Origin: Dendrophyllia cribrosa
Taxonomy: Eukaryota; Cnidaria; Anthozoa; Scleractinia; Dendrophylliidae
Assembly (NCBI GenBank): GCA_024195265.1
Contig: JAJLRJ010000006.1
Span: 2,304,001 to 2,368,000, forward strand
DNA: 64,000 nucleotides
Direction of reading: 5' to 3'
Shown: positions 21,418-31,946 of the stretch, piece by piece
Position numbering within the stretch: position 1 is the stretch's first letter
Layout of the letters: the number at the start of each line of letters is the position of its first letter
Notes under the pieces: generated by a model
Database searches by the model: none
What the model was told of the DNA's origin: nothing
What the model saw: the letters and a program-made list of their open reading frames with translations, nothing else
Translations under genes and position numbers: made by a program

Positions 21418-23673
21418 CTAAAAAACAACCGAGAACACCCAAAGATCTCCCGGGATTCCGCCTGGGCGTGGGATCCAACCTTGATTCGAAGGTACAAGAA
21501 GTACACGGTCATCCCCTGTAGAAGCCATTTTCACTGCTTTGTTTGCATGACCATGTAATAAAGGCCACCAATATTTTTTAGGGTAACTGTCCAAAACAGC
21601 GATTGTGCATGCTTGTTTCATCCTTCGTAAATAGCGTAGGACTGGACCAACCAAGACTGGAGGTGGAAAAACATATGGGCATTGCATGAGAGGCCCGAAT
21701 GCTGTCAGATCCTGGGCAAAGAAGTTAACACCCGCAGACCCTGGGGAAGAGACCGGAGTAAAGTGAGGAAGACTGTTCCCAGACCAGTCCTTTTGTACGT
21801 TGGAATCCAACGACATCAGATCAAACGTGTGCCCCGTAGAGCCCCCAAATTCTCGCTGAACTTTTTGCCACATACTATCTGCCAGGCAGTAATCCGAAGA
21901 AGATCTGTGTCGAGAGGGACCATCTGCCGGATTATCTGCAGATCGGACATACAAAAGATGCAACAAGACATTCAGAGCAGCAGTCGTTGAAAATAACACC
22001 TTCATGGCATTGTTTAGTTGTGCACTCCTTCCACCCTGATTGTTCCATGCGTGAATAACCGCCTGATTGTCAACATGCACATCGACACGCGCATTACGGA
22101 CTTCATCCGAGCACGATAATAGCATCTTATTAATCGCCATGGCTTCCTTTGTTGCAATGTCCCATGTGCACTCTTCCTGAGACCAATAATCAAAAATCTG
22201 ACGGTGATTTGGAGAAACAATCGTAGCCCCCCATCCCGAGGAGGATGCATCCGTTGCCACAGAAACTTGAATATGGCGTTCATCGCGCCATGGTATTGGG
22301 TCATCCCAATTTTCAAGGAACAGCCAATGCGCGATCTCTTCTCGCAGAGCACCTCGTAACAAAATCGGCCTCTGGGAACGTAAGCCCTTTGAGATCGCAG
22401 CATTCATTTCTCTTGTAAAGAGCTTCGCTGCCGGCACTGCTCTAGCGAAGGAGACACATTTCCCCACAAGGCGTTGCAACGTTTTAACTGAGACATAAGA
22501 TGACTCAAGTGTCTTATGAATAAGGGTAATAAATTTATCCTTCTTCTCTGGAATCAGATGAAACATTTGTGTCGAAGAATCAGCCATAAATCCAAGATAC
22601 GGGACAATCTTTGCTGGGATGAGAATAGATTTCGAAAGACCAAGAAAATAACCCAGTCCAATTAAATAGTAGGCGATCAGGAAAATGGCAGACTTAGCAG
22701 CTGCATAATTGTGTTCACCTGCCGAACTGAAGGTAGCGTATTCCCCTTTCTCAAACGATACTTGAAGTTGACCATTGTGACGATCGTCAATGTAAAGTAG
22801 GCATGGAATGCCAATTGAACGAAAAAAACCAGTTGCTAAGAGACCTGTCGTGTGGTAAACAAAAGGAGAAACCTTCCAACCAAAAGGCAAGGTATTGTAC
22901 GTAAAAAACCAGCCACCCCATTGTATACCAAAGAAAGGACGGCTACTCCCTGTAAGCAAAATGTGATCATACCCAGACTTATCATCCAACACAGTTTGAA
23001 ATGAATCTTCCGTTACATAACGAGGCAAGTCATTAAGGGTATCTAGAGTGAAAGGATTGTCCTTCATCCAGAGATTCAAAAAGCGTGCGTCATGACAGAG
23101 GCGGGGCTTTGACGGCTCAACAGTCAGGGGTAGTACAATGTGCGGCGGAGCCACCTCTCCAACTCTCCCTACCAAAGATATCGCCCCAGTCCCCAGACGA
23201 CTAATCAAAGTTTCCTGCACAAAGCGGACAAAAGGTTTGCATGACATGTTGTTTCTAAACAGCTTGTGGGGTGGGCGGTCGGAGTCGTACTGTTCGCCTT
23301 TAAACGAGCCCTTGAAATGTCGAAAGTACGGAAAAATAGAAACTTGATTTTTGATCCAATCCAAGACATCGGTTTGAGTCGCCACTTCAGGGCATCGCTC
23401 CGCAACTTCCTCCCAAAACGAATAGTGAGCGTGAAGCTCTCCAGCTCTAAAATTACTAGGGTCTCGGAAGGACAACTCATTTACATCCCCAATAACCTCG
23501 CCTTGTTCCACACGCGTGACTTTTTGCCCTAGTTCACGCGCTGCCATCTCGCCGCTGACCACTGTGGGGTTCCCCATGGAATCTACCCATTGAATTGCAT
23601 TCACTCCAGATAGTCCATGAGTGATATTGTTATCGAAGTTTTCGTCATACTCCCAAACCCACGAAATGATTTC
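21418..23673 (-). CDS. RT-RNase H protein of the YR retroelement
   Basis: An uninterrupted frame of about 750 codons. RT motifs include KPRLCHDARFLN, DDKSGYDHI, the FGIQWGGWFFTYNTLPFGWK segment typical of DIRS-like RTs, and the catalytic YIDD (LLYIDDRHNG). RNase H follows with TDASSSGWGA, KEAMAIN, HVDNQAVIHAW and NPADGPSR. There is no protease or integrase. The first in-frame ATG is inside the frame (SMGNP). The frame is open further back to GAA at 23673, directly after an acceptor-like ttttccctag whose final TAG is the limiting stop. The most natural reading is that this is the start of an exon. The protein would copy the element RNA; how it is joined to gag or started is not resolved. Confidence 0.9.
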   Translation of the reverse strand, partial: EIISWVWEYDENFDNNITHGLSGVNAIQWVDSMGNPTVVSGEMAARELGQKVTRVEQGEVIGDVNELSFRDPSNFRAGELHAHYSFWEEVAERCPEVATQTDVLDWIKNQVSIFPYFRHFKGSFKGEQYDSDRPPHKLFRNNMSCKPFVRFVQETLISRLGTGAISLVGRVGEVAPPHIVLPLTVEPSKPRLCHDARFLNLWMKDNPFTLDTLNDLPRYVTEDSFQTVLDDKSGYDHILLTGSSRPFFGIQWGGWFFTYNTLPFGWKVSPFVYHTTGLLATGFFRSIGIPCLLYIDDRHNGQLQVSFEKGEYATFSSAGEHNYAAAKSAIFLIAYYLIGLGYFLGLSKSILIPAKIVPYLGFMADSSTQMFHLIPEKKDKFITLIHKTLESSYVSVKTLQRLVGKCVSFARAVPAAKLFTREMNAAISKGLRSQRPILLRGALREEIAHWLFLENWDDPIPWRDERHIQVSVATDASSSGWGATIVSPNHRQIFDYWSQEECTWDIATKEAMAINKMLLSCSDEVRNARVDVHVDNQAVIHAWNNQGGRSAQLNNAMKVLFSTTAALNVLLHLLYVRSADNPADGPSRHRSSSDYCLADSMWQKVQREFGGSTGHTFDLMSLDSNVQKDWSGNSLPHFTPVSSPGSAGVNFFAQDLTAFGPLMQCPYVFPPPVLVGPVLRYLRRMKQACTIAVLDSYPKKYWWPLLHGHANKAVKMASTGDDRVLLVPSNQGWIPRPGGIPGDLWVFSVVF

Positions 23674-23941
23674 CTAGGGAAAACATCAAGAACAGAAGGC
23701 ATTATTCCCACGGGTGAAACCCCAAAGTAGTCAGCAGAGAGATGACAGCTCCGACCCAGTAATCCTGGGAGGGTAACTAGAGACCCTGTTTTCAAAGCTA
23801 TCAGAACTCTGAGACTATCGAATTCCTTACTAAGTAGGAGAAAAATCACTCAAATAAGACACAACTGAATTGAAGGTACGTTTATTACCCAAACAGAAAT
23901 CTAAATCAGGTTAACATATCTTGTCTAGGAAAGTTCACAGT

Positions 23942-26384
23942 TTATTTTGTGGCAGACTCCGAAAACGTGCCATTCTTCTGCAGCCCCATGCTCCCAGAAG
24001 CATCTCTTTTTCTTGCCTCACAAAATTGCTTAATGTGGCCAACTTTGCCACAATAAAAACACGTGATAGACTTTCCCGGATTCCTCGGGAAATTCCTAGC
24101 GTTCCTTTCCCGGCCCTCTCTGAAATAAGGGGACATAGCTGCGGTTCCGGCCCGGTTTCTCGACTGATAGTGCTTCTCTACCTTCGCCACACAATCAAAC
24201 ACTTTCTCGTGATCCTTATCTCCCAGAAGGCGCAAGACGAGACTTCTAAACTGGTCTCGAGGAACATCAAGCTTCCCTCGGACTGTTTGATAAACCAAAC
24301 GATAAAAATTCTGACGATCATGCTTAGTATCTTGGGCAGTAAGCTGAAGCGATTCCAACATTTCCAGGGCCTCATATTTATTGAAATCTGATAAGGGACG
24401 AGATGCATAGGCCATAATCTTCATTAAGGAGTTCTCTACCGATGATTTAGTCATTGTCTCAACCGTCTGGTTCAACCTCAGGACTTCAGCTTTTAACCTC
24501 TAAAAGGAGAAAAAAATTCCGAATCAACAACACGCCATGACAAGTAGAACTAATAACTATCACAAATTCACCTCATCTGTCGACCATAAAGAAACACCCA
24601 GCGAATTAAGATATGCTCCCTAACGGGACATACCTAGTGAATCTTTGCCCTTGTAAGAAATACATGACTTATCCATATCCTTCAATAAACATACCCAGCG
24701 TATTCTCGTTTCATGTCTAAGCACGGCGTATAAATGAAAACTCACCCCAGGACTACACCCGGCGTATGAAAACCTGGTGAGAAAACTCACCCCCAGGACT
24801 ACACCCGGCGTCTAAATCCTGATGAGACCGAAACTCCCCCCGGGACTACACCCGGCGTATAAGACCTGGTGAAACAACTCCCCCCCCGGGACTACACCCG
24901 GTGTATAAAACCTGGTGAAACAACTCACCCCCGGGACTACACCCGGCGTCTAAATTCTGGTGACAAAACTCACCCCCGGGGTTACACCCCGCGTATAAAA
25001 TCAGGACGAGACCGAAACTCGCCCCCGAGACTACATCCGGCGTATAAATCAGGATGTAACCGAAACTCACCCCCGGGACTACACCCGGCGTATAAATCAG
25101 GATGAGACCGAGGCTCACCCCCGGGACTACACCCGGCGTATAAATCAGGATGAGACCGAAATCTCACCCCCGGGACTACACCCGGCGTATAAATCAGGAT
25201 GAGACCGAAATCTCACCCCCGGGACTACACCCGGCGTATAAATCCGGATGAGACCGAAATCTCACCCCCGGGACTACACCCGGCGTATAAATCAGGATGA
25301 GACCGAAATCTCACCCCCGGGACTACACCCGGCGTATAAATCAGGATGAGACCGAGACTCACCCCCGGGACTACACCCGGCGTATAAATCAGGATGAGAC
25401 CGAAATCTCACCCCCGGGACTACACCCGGCGTCTAAATCCTGATGAGACCGAAACTCACCCCCGGGACTACACCCGGCGTATAAATCAGGATGAGACCGA
25501 AATCGCACCCCCGGGACTACACCCGGCGTATAAATCAGGATGAGACCGAAATCTCACCCCCGGGACTACACCCGGCGTATAAATCAGGATGAGACCGAGG
25601 CTCACCCCCGGGACTACACCCTGCGTATAAATCAGGATGAAACCGAAATCTCACCCCCGAGACTACACATGGCGTAATTAAAATGTTATACTAAGAATAA
25701 CTTGGCAAAAGGACGTACCCATACAAACCAACACTATCCCACCCCCGCGACGACACGCGATTAAAAAAAAAAAAATACGAAATTTGAATAACAAAAACCC
25801 ATAACTATAAAGGATAGCCGACACAATAGGAAGGAAAGCGGACCACACCCAAACGAACCTAAAGAACAAAATTCCCACCCACAATAACAAGAAAGGGTTC
25901 TAAAACAAGAAACTAACCTTTGGGGAACACAAATAGATGCCTGACATGCAAACATGCCGTTGATACAAAGAAAACAAAACTTATGCAAAGACAAATGCAA
26001 CACGCCCACGATAAAGAATAAACCTAGGTTTACGTAAGATAAATAAACCAAGCCTATAATATGTTCCCAAACGGTGAAAACGCGAAATGTAACAAGACAA
26101 AACAGGGACATAAAATTTACCTCAAGTTCGGTTTGTTCGCCGGCAACATCATTTTGAGCAGCATTTTGACCCACTGCCTGTGCAGCCTGTAGCACTGGTG
26201 CGGCTTCTGCGGCTGGTAGAACCTGAGCAGCTTGTGGAACTTGCACAGCTTGTGGAACTTGAGCAGCTTGTGCGACCTGCGCGGGTTGTGGAACTTGAGC
26301 AGCCTGTGCAACTTGTGGGCCTTGTGCTGGAGGGTTAACTGGTGGTCGAGGAAATTGTACTCCCGGCGCTGGAACTTCAGCCAT
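23942..26384 (-). CDS. Gag-like protein of the YR retroelement, two exons
   Basis: Exon 1 is 26384-26121: ATG and 88 codons rich in Pro, Ala, Gln and Val in short repeats (QAAQVPQ), ending GEQTELE before a good donor (GAG then gtaaat). Exon 2 is 24499-23942, after acceptor ctccttttag. Both sides are phase 0. Joining places TELE next to RLKAEVLRLNQTVE, giving a leucine-spaced coiled coil across the junction, which supports real splicing. A helical region follows, then a CCHC zinc knuckle (CFYCGKVGHIKQFC) near the C-terminus. About 273 residues in all. It probably packages element RNA. The intron, about 1.6 kb, contains the 49-bp minisatellite. The assignment as gag rests on position and zinc knuckle. 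Confidence 0.75.
24742..25678. repeat. 49-bp minisatellite inside the gag intron, about 19-20 units
   Basis: Units contain ccccgggactacacccggcg followed by tataaatcaggatgagaccg. Spacing is steady at about 49 bases over most of the array; the left units (before 25000) are more diverged and of variable length. On the transcribed (minus) strand each typical unit has a CCCGGGGGTGAG stretch, which resembles a 5' splice site beside a G-run. Reading frames through it are artefacts of the repeat. Confidence 0.93.
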
Positions 26385-26490
26385 TATTCCAGAAAAAATT
26401 CGCGTGGGTCGAAAAAACCAGAGAGATCTCGTTCGCTGCTCCGCTGGCTGAGACTAAGCACGAAAGGAGTGCTATTCTGCTTTGACTCAG

Positions 26491-26500
26491 TATTTATACC
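26491..26500 (-). promoter_or_regulatory. TATA box of the YR retroelement
   Basis: GGTATAAATA on the minus strand, about 110 bases before the gag ATG. Initiation would fall at about 26465, leaving a short 5' leader. This suggests the element carries its own RNA polymerase II promoter. Confidence 0.6.
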
Positions 26501-26505
26501 CTTAG

Positions 26506-26989
26506 GACACCCTTCTGCACATGCCTGCGTGCATTGAATCGCAAAGGATGTGTTAATTTAATGTATTTCAGTTTCGCATATCATTAGGAGTGTTATGAAT
26601 AGCAGATTTTTCCCGCATAAACCATTAGCCAGTCGCGTAGCATCATTTGTAATGCATGCCTGTTATGGGTTTAGGAATACCTAATTAATAATATAACAAA
26701 TTTAACTTAAAAGGCTGTTAAGGTATCACTCCAATGTTTCAACAGTCACCACGAGGATTTAATAAAGAAAGAGGCGTTAGATGTCGGTCACGTTGTAGGT
26801 AAGACTAACAAGGACTTTGCGTCCGCTGGCCGTTCCATTGCCAAAGTAGTAGTTACACAGCCAATTACTGCAATTAAAGATTAAAGAATTAAAAACTATT
26901 TCCAGGCTGTCAGGAGCAAAATAATTTTAGAAACACATTGTAGGTTTCCATATGCATTGCGAATCAAACTCAGTCAATGAACCCAGTGG
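26506..26989. other. No gene seen
   Basis: AT-rich sequence between the YR element promoter and the 36-bp minisatellite. The left terminal repeat of the element may be here, but I see no matching copy at the other end. Confidence 0.4.
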
Positions 26990-27353
26990 CAATCAGCGCT
27001 TGAAGCATCTAATCGGCACGAGTCTGAATCAGCGCTTGAAGCATGTAATCGACACGAGTCTAAATCAGCGCTTGAAGCATCTAATCGACACGAGTCTAAA
27101 TCAGCGCTTGAAGCATCTAATCGACACGAGTCTGAATCAGCGCTTGAAGCATCTAATCGACACGAGTCTGAATCAGCGCTTGAAGCATCTAATCGACACG
27201 AGTCTGAATCAGCGCTTGAAGCATCTAATCGACACAAGTCTGAATCAGCGCTTGAAGCATGTAATCGACACGAGTCTAAATCAGCGCTTGAAGCATCTAA
27301 TCGACACGAGTCTGAATCAGCGCTTGAAGCATCACATCGACACGAGTCTGAAT
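26990..27353. repeat. 36-bp minisatellite, about 10 units
   Basis: Units contain aatcagcgcttgaagcatct followed by aatcgacacgagtctg, with few substitutions. Because 36 is divisible by three, frames stay open on both strands (NQRLKHLIDTSL on plus, DASSADSDSCRL on minus). No start context or neighbouring domain supports translation. Confidence 0.93.
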
Positions 27354-27765
27354 TTTCAGTTGAGGGACTCAGATTTTAAAGGGGCACTGTCCTGCCGAAA
27401 TAACAACATTTCCCTTACTTTATTTCCATGTTATATCGCCAAATGCCACCAAATATACAACCTAATTGAATAAAAAGATTCTATAGAGCAAAACAGAAGC
27501 AGTAGTTTGGAGATAAAGTGCAGGATCGCAAGGATGGAAGTGGATAACAGTTCATCAAATTTGATTTCGTGACAGGCGGGTTATTTGCTTCCATCACTTT
27601 TGGCGATTGTTTCTATGAAGGTTTAGGTGAGCTCCTGGTCATAATCATGAAAACAAGATTTATCAGCCGGGACGGTGTCCATTTATAATAATACGGCTTT
27701 ACCCCCCGGGGGGGTACTCTGCAAATTTTTGGGTGAGGGTGTGCCGCTGGACTCTCCTATACGAG

Positions 27766-28681
27766 TGAATGGGGTTAGTTTCTAGAGAAACTGTGGTGCT
27801 GCGTCGGTGGGGGGATGAAACACGAGAATTTAGTTTTATCGACTGAGTCGATAAGGTAAATTGACCACCGTAAAAAGATTCAAATAGCTGACGTTTCGAG
27901 CGCTAGCCCTTCGTCGGAGCGAATCAAGGAATTGTGGGTAGTGTGTGGTTTTATATAGTAAGCGGTGGAGCTACGCTATTGGTGGAAATTTGGTGACGTG
28001 AAAAACAAATGTAGATTAGTTGAATGAAAAGCGTTCGTTGATTCCGTGGGGTTTGAGAGTGCCGATTTGAAAGATGATTTTTTGTTCTAGGTTTTTACGG
28101 CTTTCTGTGTTACCCTGGTGTAGGGAAAGGCCGCAGATTGTCATGTGTTGTTTAGAATGGTTAGTAAGATTAAAATGGCGCGCGACTGGTTTGGATGCGT
28201 CTTTGTCATTTTTTTCAACGTCTCGGAGATGTTCACGAAAACGGTCGCCCAGTCTCCTCCCTGTTTCGCCAATGTATATCTTTTTGCAAAAAGTACATGT
28301 AATGCAGTAGATAACATTTACGGAGGTGCATGTAAAACGATCAGTGATTTTAATAGATCGTTTGGGTCCTGTTATTTTGTCCGCGTTGTGAATGAAAGGA
28401 CAAGTGTTACATCGTGTGCGTGTGCATTTGAAAGTTCCCGGTACATCGTCAGATTTCAGTGCGCTCGTAACTAGAAAGTTGCCTATGTTTTTGTCACGTT
28501 TGAATGAAATTAGTGGGGGTTGTGAAAAAATTCTGCCAGTTTCGGGGTCGTTTTGGAGTAATTTGAAATTTTTTAAAATGATGCTTTTGACTGTGTTGTT
28601 GTGTGGGTGGAAAGTGAGGGTGAATGGAATTCTCTCGTTCTCTTCCTTCTGTGGCGTTTGTAGTGCTGACTGACTGGCTGT
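27766..28681 (-). mobile_element. 5'-truncated inverted PLE copy
   Basis: The minus strand matches about 18710-19640 of the main PLE almost base for base: the end of the RT-nuclease coding sequence, GIY-YIG domain, stop, hammerhead-like motif and terminus. It is flanked by ctctcctatacgag at 27752-27765 and 28682-28695, a 14-base target-site duplication. About ten extra bases sit at the truncated end. It codes only for a C-terminal fragment and is dead as an autonomous element. Confidence 0.9.
27877..27925 (-). ncRNA. Hammerhead-ribozyme-like motif in the inverted PLE copy
   Basis: Same 49-base motif as in the main element, read on the minus strand, with the same CCGACGA core variant. Confidence 0.55.
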
Positions 28682-29096
28682 CTCTCCTATACGAGACCTT
28701 TATAGCTGCATTTTGCAATCCTTTTCTAGACTAAACACCGAAAAACCCTACCCTATCCTAGACCTATTCCAGATTCGCTATTTCCCATTCGATGGGCTCC
28801 TGCAGAAACTCGTTCACTATCACAGTTATTAGTTAACAGGGGTCAGTAAAAATGCCGTACTGACCGCCGTACCGATTTTTAAATGCCATTTGCCAGTAAA
28901 TCTGTTTAAGACTAAATTCTTCACGCAGCTGATCAGTTTCGCGGAAAATGATACCCTATTCTAGACCAAAAATCTCTAATTACTGTACCCTACCCCAGAC
29001 TAAGCTGCCTGAAAACCATACCCTTCACAGCGGCACATACCTATACAGCTCATATATGGAAGTCCTCCCCCCCCCCCCCCCCCCCCCCCCCCGGGA

Positions 29097-30061
29097 GGTT
29101 TAGCACGTGTCAGGATTGTTAAAATGTTGTTGTTGTTATATATTTCGAGAGACTTTCTTTTGTCGGACGTTTTGTTATACAGTTTTATAATAAATTAAAC
29201 TATTGTAGATTAATTAAAATAATTAGTATTCAGTTGAAATAATCTTCAGTTCATTTGTAGAGTTTGATAAATTCTTCTTTGCCGGTCTTAGAGTAAGCTT
29301 AATATTTTATACATCTTACATTTGTGTTTTTTTTTGTAGGCTAGATCGATACTGAAGATGAACTGTGTGTTTATTGTTTATTTATTTTTGTGAGGTTATT
29401 GTTTATTGCTTATTTTAAAGTTCTTATGTGTACTTTACAAAAAGGCTTTGCCTTTAAAAACTTTGAATGTTATTTTAGCTTCTTTCATGGAATACTAATC
29501 TATTTTTTTAGCAAACATACAATGAACTGCAGGGCCGCTCTGACTACGTAAAAAAGTAATAATTGCGAGACACCATCACGACAGAAACCGATAAAGTAGG
29601 ATCGCAACCGTGGCTTATCCGTGTTCTTTGGCCGGTTAGGTCTCGCAGATCCTACATATACCGTTAGCAGCATTATCGTTTGCGGTCCTTTGCAGATTTT
29701 ACTTTTATTTTTTTAGCTTTTATTTCAAATCCCTTAAACTGAAACCAAACCTTAACTGAATTATTCCATAAAATGAGAATCGTTTAGATGTGATTTGTAT
29801 AAATGAAAAAATACTTGTTCGGCCGGTTAACAAGGGCTTTTGATGATACTATGTAAAATACAGTTGCTAAGTGTTTAGTATTGCCGGAATCACCCCACTC
29901 TCCCCTGATGGGGGTCAACCCGATTTAAGGAATGGGGGAAGATTAAAAGAACTGACTTTGTACTAAACCTTTTAAAAACCATGTAAAATATACATAACAA
30001 AAGAGTAAAGAAAACTGATGACGACTGTTCTCTTATTAGCTCTTACGTGGTAAGTGAATAA
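29097..30061. other. No gene seen
   Basis: AT-rich. I see no reading frame of note, no RNA gene and no intact element. Confidence 0.45.
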
Positions 30062-30200
30062 CCCGTTTCGCAGATACGGGATTTTACCCCCAGGGCATCC
30101 CATAATGAGCTTTTAAATTAATATATTCCTTTGTTTTCAATGTTCATTATGGGATGCCCTGGGGGAAAAATCAATATGGCTGCCGTATCTGCGAAACGGG
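30062..30200. mobile_element. Fold-back element with nested inverted repeats
   Basis: The arm cccgtttcgcagatacgg (30062-30079) pairs with its exact complement at 30183-30200. Inside, ccccagggcatcccataatga pairs with a complementary arm at about 30147-30168. Short AT-rich loop, no coding capacity. Confidence 0.8.
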
Positions 30201-30302
30201 CTATGAATTCATTTTCTGGTTCCCAGAGCTCGCGCGGTCATTGAAGACCAAACACAGGACTCGCTACCTTGAATAAAGGTGAATTAATACGGGAAACAAA
30301 AA

Positions 30303-30496
30303 CGTGCAACTTGTCGCACAATAATGTTGCGTTACAGGTTGCAGGTTGCAGCCCTGATGTTGCGCGTGCGTATTACCACCTACGTGCGCAACAAATTTTC
30401 ATGTTGCAGAAAATAGACGTCGCAACATGAAAATTTGTTGCGCGCGTAGGTGGTAATACGCGCAACAAACGACATTGTTGCGCGACAAGTTGCACG
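30303..30496. mobile_element. Fold-back element rich in GTTGC motifs
   Basis: cgtgcaacttgtcgc at the left pairs with gcgacaagttgcacg at the right. Long complementary inner arms surround ggtggtaatacgcgc and aaatttgttgcg. Nearly the whole 194 bases can fold into one hairpin. Confidence 0.8.
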
Positions 30497-31484
30497 ATTT
30501 TGTTGGCCGTATTAAAACGTTTTCATGAATACGAGACTGAGAACTTTAGAAGAAAAGTAAATAAATAAACATTTGCTCTGCGCATCGTTCGCGCGTCAGG
30601 ACATGACGCCGGGGCATCGGCTAGAAAAGGATTAAGCCCGAAACGTTTGTGAAATGAACAGTTTGAGACACTGAGCAAAAAAATTATTTGCGTTTTTTAA
30701 TTCTCTTTAAACTTTAAAAACGTTTCATGCAACTGTAGGTATTGAATCATGAATATTTCTGATTCATTTCTCAGGAATGATCCTACGCGCGCCTTGATTC
30801 ACTCTCGCCCTGTGCTCGAATAGGCGGGTCAATAGGCGGGTCAATAGGCTGGTCAATAGGCGGGTCAAATTTTAAACAGAAATTTAATACGTGATAAAGA
30901 AGCAAGAAATAAAAATTAAGTTTCCTAGATGGTTTTAATTTCAAATAATTAAAAAAACTAAAATAGCGTTTCTAAAGAAAACAATTCAATGTATGTAAAA
31001 CCATGGCAACGCGTACGGTAATTGTTTCGTCACATCATGTTAGCAATGGAATCTTTGGCGAGAACAGTGCTGCTTTAACATTTAAAAGAGTTCAATTCCC
31101 TTAAAAAGAAGTTAAAGTTTTTCTCATGACCATCATCGTTTTAACAGCAAGGAAACTAATTTTGTCGTTGCATCTGAAGATCCTTGAAGATTTTACTATT
31201 GAGTAACTTTTGGACAACTTTGATTAAGATTCATTATAGGTAAGTTTTACTGTTATGTATGCCGTAAAATCCTGGTTATCAGCCCTGGAGTTATACAACT
31301 TCGTAAAGGGGTTCTAGGGTACTTAAAATCGAAGAAGCTCTTATCCGACGAAACTTATAAAATTATAAAAAAAAACTTATGAAGAAACATTTCCCATCTG
31401 GCCTAAATAGGCATTTCAGAGGCGCTCTTAGCCTCCCTTTCAAGCCTAGGCCAAGTGTAAAACCATTCATGTGGATATAAGTTG

Positions 31485-31650
31485 TGCAGATACAGACAAG
31501 AAAAAGCGATAAAGGACATTTAATTTTATTCATACTTCCCAAGGACTATTAGACTTTGGAATAGTTTACCAACTGATCTCGTCGAGATAAATTCACTAAC
31601 TATTTTTAAGCATGACAAACAAAACTCATATCCATATGAATGGTTTTGCA
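31485..31650 (+). pseudogene. LINE reverse transcriptase C-terminal relic
   Basis: One frame reads FPRTIRLWNSLPTDLVEI followed by NSLTIFKHD, the well-known C-terminal signature of CR1/jockey-type LINE proteins. An in-frame TAA just upstream, absence of the catalytic domain and loss of the 5' part show it is a dead 3' fragment. Confidence 0.65.
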
Positions 31651-31693
31651 CTTGGCCTCGGTTTGCAAAGAAGGCTAAGAGCAACTCGGAAAT

Positions 31694-31800
31694 GGGCTGT
31701 TGTAGCTCATTCGTAGAGCGTTTGCACCAGTACTCGCAAAGGCCATGGGTTCGAATCCCGTCAAGGCCTGATTGACACCCCTTCAGCTGCTGCATATCTG
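31694..31800 (+). mobile_element. tRNA-derived SINE-like fragment
   Basis: A-box-like tagctcattcgtagagc and B-box gggttcgaatccc at tRNA spacing. The acceptor stem ends do not pair convincingly and there is an extra insertion in the anticodon arm, so I read it as a SINE head. It sits just before the SLC6 first exon. Confidence 0.55.
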
Positions 31801-31946
31801 GGATCTTTTCTTTTTATGAAACTTTGTGACAAACCAAATATTGGATTTTACTTTCTAGCAAAACTACTCAAGCACTTCCCATTCAGGGAATTTAACCTGA
31901 GTGGTAGTGCTGTGGACAAATTCGTTATTGGTACCTCTGTGCTGGG

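Larger units (their letters stand above)
19850..26505 (-). mobile_element. Tyrosine-recombinase retrotransposon (DIRS/Ngaro type)
   Basis: Minus-strand order is promoter, gag (two exons), RT-RNase H, tyrosine recombinase and poly(A) signal. This gene order, with a YR in place of a DDE integrase and no LTR or protease seen, fits the DIRS/Ngaro group of YR retroelements. These integrate through a circular intermediate without target duplication. I could not recognise the split or inverted terminal repeats, so the true ends lie outside or close to the limits given. The reading frames are nearly intact, with one apparent frameshift in the recombinase. PLE copies flank it on both sides in opposite orientation. 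Confidence 0.85.
27703..29096. mobile_element. Poly-G/poly-C bounded MITE, copy 2, split by a PLE
   Basis: Opens with ccccccgggggggtactc and ends with about 28 C and gggagg. Interior motifs (ggtctagaatagg, tttcgcggaaaatgat and their complements) match the copy at 37671-38162. A truncated PLE with a 14-base target duplication interrupts it at 27752-28695. Confidence 0.75.

Noticed and set aside
24742..25678. Regular 49-bp repeats as a CRISPR-like array
   Set aside because: There are no unique spacers between units; the setting is a eukaryotic intron. It is a minisatellite.
19850..26505. LTR retrotransposon or retrovirus-like provirus
   Set aside because: No LTR, protease, DDE integrase or envelope was seen; the recombinase is of the tyrosine type.
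28074..28673. Plus-strand reading frames in the inverted PLE copy, also seen antisense at 18585-19328
   Set aside because: They are antisense shadows of the PLE nuclease coding sequence and are the same because the DNA is the same.
31694..31770. tRNA gene
   Set aside because: A and B boxes are present but the acceptor ends do not pair and the anticodon arm is distorted; it fits a SINE head.
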